Source: Desulfosporosinus sp.
Lineage (GTDB): Bacteria; Bacillota; Desulfitobacteriia; Desulfitobacteriales; Desulfitobacteriaceae
Reading direction: 5' to 3'
NCBI GenBank assembly: GCA_003132105.1
Contig: PKWS01000002.1
Coordinates: 1 to 6,241 of the forward strand
DNA length: 6,241 nt
Positions 1 through 4,340 of the stretch are shown one piece after another (the stretch's first letter is position 1; each line of letters begins with the position of its first letter). The notes below the pieces were generated by a model. That model did no database searches, had not been told where the DNA came from, and saw nothing but the letters and a program-made list of their open reading frames with translations. The position numbers were made by a program, and so were the translations under genes.

Positions 1-91
1 ATAGGAATTAATTATCAGATTCTTCCATTGGGTTAGTGTGATATAACTATGATAAACTAGTATAAAAGTATAAATGATTGGAGGCTTTCCC

Positions 92-400
92 ATGTCACTA
101 CCCGTCTATCTAAAGTTTCTAGAAAAGAATGATCCTGATTTTGCACAAGCTATCGAAAAGGTTTTTACGTCTGCTATGACTCCAGGTGCTCTGGATCAAA
201 AGACAAAACTATTGATCGCCCTAGCTTTGGATGCTGCACATGGGGCCGGTCAGGGTGTGGCATCTATTGCCAACCAACTAAGGGCTCAAGGGACAAATGA
301 TACAGAAATTGCCGAGGCTTTACGGATAGCCTATTTTGCTTTTGGCAACTCTATTTTAGGAACATCATCTGCAGCATTTCCTAACAGAGAAGAATCCTGA
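92..400 (+). CDS. Carboxymuconolactone decarboxylase (CMD)-family-like protein without cysteines
   Basis: A 102-residue, probably cytoplasmic protein, mostly helical. The segment from KLLIALALDAAHG through EALRIAYFAFGNS to GTSSAAF has the layout of small AhpD/CMD-fold proteins: a helix at the usual catalytic position, then an E(A/I)AEALRIAY helix. I chose ATG 92 over the in-frame ATG at 74 because GGAGG at 80-84 lies 7 bases before it and would fall inside the longer version. Many CMD-family proteins carry a CxxC redox pair after the LIALA helix; here that stretch reads DAAHGAGQG and the whole protein has no cysteine, so AhpD-type peroxidase-coupled disulfide chemistry is unlikely. Substrate unknown. 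A possible -10 (TATGAT, 48-53) lies upstream without a good -35. A copy of its last codons occurs at 1763-1819. The family call is moderately sure; no reaction can be assigned. Confidence 0.7.
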   Translation: MSLPVYLKFLEKNDPDFAQAIEKVFTSAMTPGALDQKTKLLIALALDAAHGAGQGVASIANQLRAQGTNDTEIAEALRIAYFAFGNSILGTSSAAFPNREES

Positions 401-438
401 AATCATTATATTGTTCCACCAAATTGAGATGTACATGA

Positions 439-468
439 GCCGCTCTAAAAGGGCGGCCTTGTTAGTTA
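439..468 (+). terminator. Possible rho-independent terminator after the CMD-like gene
   Basis: GCCGCTC (439-445) pairs with GGGCGGC (451-457) over 7 pairs including one G-T wobble, with a TAAAA loop. The tail CTTGTTAGTT is only moderately T-rich, so termination may be partial. It lies 39 bases after the CMD stop and 66 bases before nudC, consistent with separate transcription of the two genes. Confidence 0.5.
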
Positions 469-522
469 CAGTTCGCTAATCCTTGGAGCAAGAAGCTTCA
501 ATCGCAGAAAAGAGGATGCCTA

Positions 523-1338
523 GTGTTTTTTGAACCAGGATTCAGTTGGGAAGTTGTAGGGGATACAACGGCATATTGGTTGTTGTTTAAAGGGGATAAT
601 ATCCTTACACTAGAAGATAAAGGACAATTATCTTTACCAGACATTGACTTGGATCAGTTAAACATGAAGCTGGCCCGGAGACAATATCTTGGTAGAATGG
701 ATGGGCGTTCTTGTTATGTTGCTGAATTTACCCCAGATACGGTTGCACCGGAAGGTATGTCATTTTACAATTTAAGGCGGTTACTCGGTCAGATCCCAGA
801 TGATTTGTTTATCTTAGCGGGTAAAGCTTATCAAATTTTACATTGGGGTCGTACCCATCAGTATTGCAGCCAGTGCGGAGCGCAGATGGAAAATAAGATA
901 GATGAAAGGGCTAAGCTGTGTCCTTCTTGTGGCCTTGTTAACTATCCACGGATTTCACCAGCGATTATCGTGGCTATTACCAGAGGACGCGAAATTTTGT
1001 TAGCTAAGGGGATTAATTTTCAAGGAGATTTCTATAGTGTGTTGGCTGGTTTTGTGGAGCCAGGGGAAACCTTTGAAGAGTGCGTGCAAAGAGAAGTTGG
1101 AGAAGAAGTGGGCCTGAAAGTCAAAAATATTAAGTATTTTGGAAGCCAGCCTTGGCCCTTCCCAGATTCTCTGATGGTAGGTTTTACTGCCGAGTATGCT
1201 AGTGGGGACATAAATATTGATAAAAAAGAAATCTTGGATGCTAGGTGGTTTACAGTTGAGCAACTCCCGCTGATACCTAGCGTCGGAAGTATTGCCCGGC
1301 GATTAATAGATTGGTCTGTTCAAAAGAATCTGTCGTAA
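523..1338 (+). CDS. nudC: NAD(+) diphosphatase / NADH pyrophosphatase, Nudix family
   Basis: A 271-residue cytoplasmic enzyme expected to hydrolyse NAD(H) to NMN(H) and AMP and, as known for NudC homologues, to remove NAD caps from RNA 5' ends. Domains in order: a variable N-terminal domain (about 1-105); a zinc ribbon with Cys115, Cys118, Cys133 and Cys136; and a Nudix domain (about 143-265). The Nudix box is complete (G176, E182, R190-E191, E194-E195, G197), with E191, E194 and E195 as the expected metal ligands. The family-specific SQPWPFPxSLM motif is present at 208-218 and separates NudC from other Nudix hydrolases. Length is normal. The start is GTG 523, with AGAGG at 511-515 seven bases upstream; ATG 516 is out of frame and stops after five codons. 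hsmA follows 37 bases downstream on the same strand, possibly co-transcribed. It appears intact. Confidence 0.95.
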   Translation: MFFEPGFSWEVVGDTTAYWLLFKGDNILTLEDKGQLSLPDIDLDQLNMKLARRQYLGRMDGRSCYVAEFTPDTVAPEGMSFYNLRRLLGQIPDDLFILAGKAYQILHWGRTHQYCSQCGAQMENKIDERAKLCPSCGLVNYPRISPAIIVAITRGREILLAKGINFQGDFYSVLAGFVEPGETFEECVQREVGEEVGLKVKNIKYFGSQPWPFPDSLMVGFTAEYASGDINIDKKEILDARWFTVEQLPLIPSVGSIARRLIDWSVQKNLS

Positions 1339-1375
1339 ATTTTATTAGAGCCGATAATTAAAGGAGATTGAATTA

Positions 1376-1747
1376 ATGTTACTTTTTGCAATTATTTTCA
1401 TAACTCTAGCTTTGATTTCTTACAGCATAGGTGTTTGGTCCGAAAAGATTCAAGGAAAGCTTAAGGTTTGGCACCTGATGTTCTTTTATTTAGGTTTAGT
1501 ATTTGATGTAGCGGGTACCTCGATCATGGGAAGTATGGCCGGTAAAATAGATATTATCAAATTCATTTTAGATTTTCATAGCATTACCGGTGTTATAGCC
1601 ATCATTTTAATGTTTGTTCACGCTTTTTGGGCGACTATTGTCCTAATTAAGAAAGATGATGTGATGATTAAGAATTTCCATAAGTTTAGCCTAACTGTTT
1701 GGGTTATTTGGTTGATTCCCTTTGTCACAGGAGCAATATTTAAATGA
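1376..1747 (+). CDS. hsmA: HsmA/TIGR03987-family small integral membrane protein
   Basis: A 123-residue membrane protein with four predicted transmembrane helices (about 2-21, 33-53, 70-91, 103-122) and no separate signal peptide. Its N-terminal pattern (IGVWSEKIQGKLKxWH) and the FHxITG, HAFWATIVLI and FHKFS motifs match the family I know as TIGR03987/HsmA. From the literature, Clostridioides difficile HsmA is a heme-binding membrane protein controlled by the MarR-type repressor HsmR and lessens heme toxicity. His33, His68, His82 and His102 lie at or near helix ends and are candidate heme or metal ligands; that is inference. AAGGAG at 1361-1366 supports the start with 9-base spacing. No hsmR is in the window, so heme regulation cannot be assumed. 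It follows nudC closely. Family membership is fairly sure; heme binding here is untested. Confidence 0.75.
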   Translation: MLLFAIIFITLALISYSIGVWSEKIQGKLKVWHLMFFYLGLVFDVAGTSIMGSMAGKIDIIKFILDFHSITGVIAIILMFVHAFWATIVLIKKDDVMIKNFHKFSLTVWVIWLIPFVTGAIFK

Positions 1748-1762
1748 AATTCAAACTATTCT

Positions 1763-1819
1763 ACTGTTTTAGGAACATCATCAGCAGCATTTGCTGACAG
1801 AGAAAAAAAGAGTAGGTAA
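1763..1819 (+). pseudogene. Remnant of the 3' end of a second CMD-like gene
   Basis: The frame from 1763 reads TVLGTSSAAFADREKKSR and then stops at TAA 1817-1819. This matches the C-terminus of the CMD-like protein (SILGTSSAAFPNREES, ending at 400). At DNA level 353-394 and 1766-1807 agree at about 37 of 42 bases by my count. Upstream of about 1763 the similarity ends: the AFGNS segment is absent, and the preceding bases run into the hsmA stop. There is no start codon or ribosome site. It is therefore a tail fragment, left by a duplication, insertion or deletion event, and not a gene. Its 3' end overlaps the terminator arm used by the minus-strand toxin gene. Confidence 0.75.
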
Positions 1820-1841
1820 AATTCTCATTCGCCTGCTCTTT
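1800..1841 (-). terminator. Rho-independent terminator for the toxin-antitoxin operon
   Basis: On the minus strand AAAGAGCAGG (1841-1832) pairs with CCTACTCTTT (1816-1807) over 10 positions with one G-T wobble, followed directly by a T run (1806-1803). The toxin stop codon (1827-1825) lies in the loop, so the upstream arm is part of the coding sequence. On the plus strand the hairpin could also slow transcription coming from hsmA, but its T tail there is poor. Confidence 0.75.
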
Positions 1842-2322
1842 CCAACGTTCCGTCATACAATTTTTTTGATATTCTATAGCCACTCTGCACCAAATCGTCG
1901 AGATATGGTCTGACTTTTGTAATCTTCTCCGTTCTTCTTGCCAACAATAAAATTCCAATAACACCGATTGTTGTAAAGAGTAATGCCTCCGCAAGGTTAC
2001 GTGCAGAACGGTCATCTATAACCACAGTTCGAATGCCAAGTTCTTTCGCTCCTACGATGACCTCCACTTCTCCTCGGTGCAATCTCCCTTGCAATTGCTC
2101 TACCATTGATTGATTTTCCACTCTAAAAACGGAGATTTTTTGCTCCAGAACCGCCTTTTCCAATTCAAGTGCACTGGCATACTGGACCACATTTCCGTGG
2201 ACAATTTCCTCAAATACTGCTTCAGAAATCAAAACTTCATCGAATAGAGTCCATAATAGATTCAGCTTTCCAATTTTGGAAAGACCAATGATTGGGCTGG
2301 AATTACAAACAACCCTAATCAT
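1825..2322 (-). CDS. DUF3368-family PIN-like toxin
   Basis: A 165-residue, probably cytoplasmic protein with the hallmarks of DUF3368 proteins, a PIN-domain relative usually found as the toxin partner of small antitoxins; the expected activity is metal-dependent RNase. Visible motifs: N-terminal VVCNSSPIIGLSKIGKL (4-20), LISEAVFEEI (31-40), HRGEVEVI (82-89), VVIDDRSARNLAEAL (100-114) and GVIGILLLA (120-128), ending in the typical LDDLVQSGYRIS (141-152). Likely acidic metal-site residues are E38 or E39, E85 and D103-D104; the first position is Asn7 where many PIN proteins have Asp, a variant I believe also occurs in DUF3368. Its ATG overlaps the antitoxin stop by four bases (ATGA), and GGGAG (2334-2330) sits 7 bases upstream inside the antitoxin gene, so translation is probably coupled. 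Length and frame are intact. The RNA target is unknown. Confidence 0.8.
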   Translation of the reverse strand: MIRVVCNSSPIIGLSKIGKLNLLWTLFDEVLISEAVFEEIVHGNVVQYASALELEKAVLEQKISVFRVENQSMVEQLQGRLHRGEVEVIVGAKELGIRTVVIDDRSARNLAEALLFTTIGVIGILLLARRTEKITKVRPYLDDLVQSGYRISKKLYDGTLERAGE

Positions 2323-2621
2323 TTCACAGCTCCCATTTCATCGAGCAACTTCCTAAGTGACTCATCATCCTGGGATTGCTGCTCTTCCGTATACTCGCCC
2401 CAATGCAATCCTCGGCTTCTCAAAATCTCCATGAAATCTAACAGTGACCGTCCTGAAAGCTTCGCTGTTTGGGCTAACGAGGCGGCCTTACTTGCAAAAA
2501 GGCCGATAGCGAGAGATACCCTGACCGCGTCATCCAACGAAGTCCCGACCCCCAAGCTATTAACAATTGGCACAAAATCGTCTGGAATGTTCACCTGAAC
2601 CTTTGATTGTTCCAAAGCCAT
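2319..2621 (-). CDS. UPF0175-family antitoxin-like protein
   Basis: A 100-residue protein. The segment about 35-72 (SLAIGLFASKAASLAQTAKLSGRSLLDF and on to SRGL) matches the UPF0175 core, a helix-turn-helix-like region of presumed antitoxins. It is preceded by a short beta/IPDDF segment (VQVNIPDDF, 8-16) and followed by an acidic, Gln/Glu-rich tail (77-95) that probably binds the toxin. UPF0175 genes are commonly paired with DUF3368 or other PIN toxins, as here. I chose ATG at 2621 and not the longer frame from 2669: GGGAG (2634-2630) is 8 bases upstream, whereas the upstream extension encodes poor protein and contains the probable promoter. The antitoxin-first order and 4-base overlap suggest one autoregulated operon with the toxin. 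Specific DNA binding is inference. Confidence 0.78.
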   Translation of the reverse strand: MALEQSKVQVNIPDDFVPIVNSLGVGTSLDDAVRVSLAIGLFASKAASLAQTAKLSGRSLLDFMEILRSRGLHWGEYTEEQQSQDDESLRKLLDEMGAVK

Positions 2622-2639
2622 CAGCATCACTCCCTTTTG

Positions 2640-2680
2640 TATCATATTATATACTAACTTTAAAATCATTTATACTGAAC
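2640..2680 (-). promoter_or_regulatory. Probable promoter of the toxin-antitoxin operon
   Basis: On the minus strand a perfect TATAAT (2651-2646) lies about 25 bases before the antitoxin ATG and 12 before its Shine-Dalgarno site. The region is very AT-rich. At the expected distance there is only a weak -35 (TATAAA, about 2674-2669), which would suit a promoter modulated by the antitoxin. No clear operator palindrome was found. Confidence 0.4.
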
Positions 2681-2799
2681 AGGTATATATTGTAATTTTA
2701 TCAAATTGGCAAACCCATCTGCGGAGTTTGTATTAGTGCCTGTCCTTGGAGGGAAATCTAGGTAGTATCTGGCAAGTGTGTCTCTAGGTAGGAAATATT

Positions 2800-2850
2800 A
2801 TGGGCAAAACGAATTATAGCAAAAGAGACCATTTGTGGATAAGGAGCTAA
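2800..2850 (+). CDS. Tiny ORF (16 codons) before the sbcD remnant; gene tail or chance
   Basis: ATG 2800 opens MGKTNYSKRDHLWIRS and stops at TAA 2848-2850. The stop overlaps the AAGGAG ribosome site of the sbcD remnant, and the sbcD ATG is only 4 bases away, a spacing typical of coupled genes. It could be the truncated end of a gene that once preceded sbcD. I do not recognise the peptide and its own ribosome site is poor. The rest of 2680-2799 shows no gene; it has two copies of CTAGGTAG (2758-2765 and 2784-2791) and a weak CAAAC/GTTTG hairpin near 2710-2730. Confidence 0.2.
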   Translation: MGKTNYSKRDHLWIRS

Positions 2851-2854
2851 TAAC

Positions 2855-3060
2855 ATGAAGCTTAGAGGATCAGAAGTATATAGAAGTATATATTAAAAGA
2901 AATCTTACGAATAGTCGATGAGGTCAAGCCCTTGGGTATTCTTATGGCAGGGGATATTTATGATAAAAGTGTTCCTGCGGGAGAGGCAGTAGAAGTACTC
3001 GATGAGTTTTTAACGGAACTTGTTTCTCGCAAGATGCAATTGTTCATCGTAAGTGGCAAC
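2855..3060 (+). pseudogene. sbcD: sbcD remnant (exonuclease SbcCD nuclease subunit), multiply broken
   Basis: SbcD is the metallophosphatase subunit of the SbcCD DNA-end and hairpin nuclease. AAGGAG (2841-2846) and ATG AAG CTT (2855-2863) look like an authentic sbcD start (MKL), but the next codons, which should carry the N-terminal metal-binding DxH motif, are missing. Sequence resumes at 2865 with EDQKYI, is put out of frame by a 10-bp tandem duplication (2873-2892) that also creates an in-frame TAG at 2881-2883, and continues from 2893 with LKEILRIVDEVKPLG, then ILMAGDIYDKSVPAGEAV and LFIVSGN. GD(I/V)YD and SGN(HD) are metallophosphatase motifs II and III; the copy ends exactly where the HD of SGNHD should come (3060) and joins sbcC sequence. 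About 65 codons remain of a gene usually near 400. It cannot make a working nuclease. Confidence 0.85.
2873..2892 (+). repeat. 10-bp perfect tandem duplication inside the sbcD remnant
   Basis: GAAGTATATA occurs twice head to tail (2873-2882, 2883-2892). Removing one copy restores a continuous EDQKYILKEIL reading frame, the expected SbcD sequence, so the duplication is a secondary frameshifting mutation such as replication slippage. Confidence 0.9.
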
Positions 3061-3769
3061 CTAAGGATACCGCAACGATTGCAGAGCAACAAACTGCTTT
3101 AGGGCGCAAAAAAGAAACCTTGGACAAAAAAATACAAGTGGTTGTAACAAGACTGCAGACCAATGAGACAATTGCCAAAGATATAACTAAGGCTGAAACA
3201 GAGCGCCATCAATTGAGAAAGATTATCTGGTGGTAAGCAATTTATCGAAAACTGCCAACGGAGAACTTGCAGCGAAACAAAAACTTGCCTTTGAACAATT
3301 TGTGCAGGCATCTTGCTTTAACCAGATTATCGCAGAAGCAAATATTCGACTGAAGGGCATGTCCAATGGACGATATGAACTCCTGCGCAAAGAAAACGCC
3401 TCAGATAATCGTTCACAATCGGGATTAGAGCTGGATGTGTTGGACAATTACACTGGAAAAATTCGATCGGTAAAATCACTGTCCGGCGGTGAGTCGTTCA
3501 AGGCTTCCCTCTCCCTGGCGTTAGGTCTTTCGGATGTCATTCAAAGCTACGCAGGCGGTGTGGAAATTGACACCATGTTTATTGATGAGGGCTTTGGAGC
3601 CTTGGATGCCGAATCACTTGAACAGGCGATTATGACGCTGATTAGTTTAACATCTGGGAATAGGCTTGTTGGCATAATCTCGCACGTCAGTGAACTGAAA
3701 GATCGGATCGATAAGAAGGTTGCCATCAAAAAAGGCATTGTCGGAAGTACAATTGAGTTAGTGAGGTAG
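3061..3769 (+). pseudogene. sbcC: sbcC remnant (exonuclease SbcCD ATPase subunit), 3' third, frameshifted
   Basis: SbcC is the SMC/Rad50-like ATPase partner of SbcD. From 3063 the frame reads KDTATIAEQQTALGRKKETL and a charged coiled-coil continuation to about 3214. There one base is missing: the matching sequence continues in another frame at 3215 (EKDYLVVSNLSKTANGELAA), while the first frame stops at TAA 3234-3236. The C-terminal ATPase half is well preserved to TAG 3767-3769: ABC signature SLSGGES (encoded about 3476-3496), Walker B and D-loop MFIDEGFGALD (about 3575-3607), and the H-loop in IISHVSEL (about 3677-3700). The N-terminal Walker A domain and most of the coiled coil are gone. 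A GTG at 3230 could open a 179-codon ORF, but the product would lack Walker A. The roughly 3 kb missing between sbcD and sbcC is an estimate from usual family lengths. Confidence 0.88.
3532..3769 (+). repeat. Direct repeat, copy A: last ~238 bases of sbcC
   Basis: This segment recurs in the same orientation at 5918-6154 with about 18 substitutions or indels by hand count, roughly 92 percent identity. It is the better copy: its frame is open to the sbcC stop. The two copies bracket the 2.1 kb holding the kinase gene. Confidence 0.95.
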
Positions 3770-3915
3770 ATAAGGTTTCACAAAGTCTTCACACAAAGTT
3801 CATCGAAGGGTAACAATTATGTTTTATACTGAACTCAGTGGTTAATTAACCCGCTAGTTGAGCGGTTCACATAAAGTCTTTTTCTCATTTCTTTTCTCCT
3901 TCTTCTTATTATATA

Positions 3916-3941
3916 TCCCTCCTAGCGGAGGGAATTTTTTT
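3916..3941 (+). terminator. Strong rho-independent terminator
   Basis: TCCCTCC (3916-3922) pairs perfectly with GGAGGGA (3927-3933) around a TAGC loop, followed by a run of seven T (3935-3941). Direction is plus strand. No intact gene ends just before it, so it probably served the sbcDC operon or a gene since lost. Confidence 0.85.
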
Positions 3942-4049
3942 GCCAAAAAAGTCCACCATCAACGGTCTGTCTTTTACAATTTTTTGTCGCTACCCTGTGC
4001 TATCTTAGAGGTATAAGAATTAAGTGTAGAACAGGGAGGATGAAGAATT

Positions 4050-4073
4050 ATGGATCAGGTTCAAATCGAGTAA
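4050..4073 (+). CDS. Seven-codon leader-like ORF with a strong ribosome site
   Basis: AGGGAGG (4033-4039) is followed 10 bases later by ATG GAT CAG GTT CAA ATC GAG TAA (MDQVQIE). The other ATG, at 4040, touches the ribosome site and gives only 14 codons (MKNYGSGSNRVTNQ). A strong hairpin terminator follows 18 bases after the stop. This could be a leader peptide, a small RNA with an incidental start, or the scar of a deleted gene that kept its start region and terminator. I see no runs of one amino acid codon that would mark classical attenuation. Confidence 0.25.
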   Translation: MDQVQIE

Positions 4074-4091
4074 CTAATCAATAATCATAAA

Positions 4092-4144
4092 GAGCTTCCA
4101 CTTCATAGAAATACATTCTATGAAGTGGAGGCTCCTTTGTTTTT
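4092..4144 (+). terminator. Long-stem rho-independent terminator
   Basis: Eighteen bases (4092-4109) pair with 4117-4134 with a single G-T wobble around a 7-base loop, followed by CTTTGTTTTT. It is the strongest hairpin in the window. It ends whatever transcript starts upstream of 4033 and separates it from the kinase gene 200 bases on. Confidence 0.88.
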
Positions 4145-4340
4145 CAATCATAGGCAAAGATGAAATATTTTTTAGAGAGAACCGGCTTTTCACATCTCCA
4201 TGCCCCTGAAGGTAGTTTTTAATTAAAAATAGGGTATTTAATAGTCAATTATTTATCATGTGTGGTAAACTCAGGGTAACGGAGAGTCTGCTTGGTTCAA
4301 TAACGTGGGATGTATGAGAAGATTGACATAGAGGTGAGAC

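Larger units (their letters stand above)
3770..4340 (+). other. Gene-poor intergenic region with palindromes and terminators
   Basis: About 570 bases without a convincing protein gene on either strand. It holds GGTTAATTAACC, a perfect 12-base palindrome (3840-3851); a small hairpin CCGCT-AGTTG-AGCGG (3851-3865) that may be a weak end signal for the sbcC remnant; the strong terminator at 3916-3941; a short leader-like segment with a terminator at 4033-4144; and TTTTTAATTAAAAA, a perfect 14-base AT palindrome (4216-4229). The kinase promoter is not obvious. Base composition and the lack of codon structure suggest leftovers of deleted genes. Confidence 0.6.

Noticed and set aside
1000..1263. Minus-strand open frame within nudC
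   Set aside because: It is antisense to the conserved Nudix domain, has no ribosome site and shows no protein features.
2319..2669. Longer 116-residue form of the antitoxin starting at 2669
   Set aside because: The extension covers the TATAAT promoter element and the ribosome site that serves the ATG at 2621.
2758..2791. Two CTAGGTAG copies as the start of a repeat array or CRISPR
   Set aside because: Only two 8-base copies, 18 bases apart, with no further units; below what chance allows in a window this size.
3230..3769. A 179-codon open frame that could be called a small intact ABC/SbcC-like gene
   Set aside because: Its GTG lies inside SbcC coding sequence that continues upstream in the same frame to 3215 and, after a one-base shift, to about 3063. 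There is no ribosome site and no Walker A domain, so it is part of the pseudogene.
4160..4222. Short plus-strand frame MKYFLERTGFSHLHAPEGSF
   Set aside because: Twenty codons, weak ribosome site, no recognised similarity, and it ends in the AT palindrome; probably chance.
4323..4328. Perfect TTGACA as a -35 box for the kinase gene
   Set aside because: It lies only 12 bases before the kinase ATG, so any matching -10 and transcription start would fall inside the coding region.
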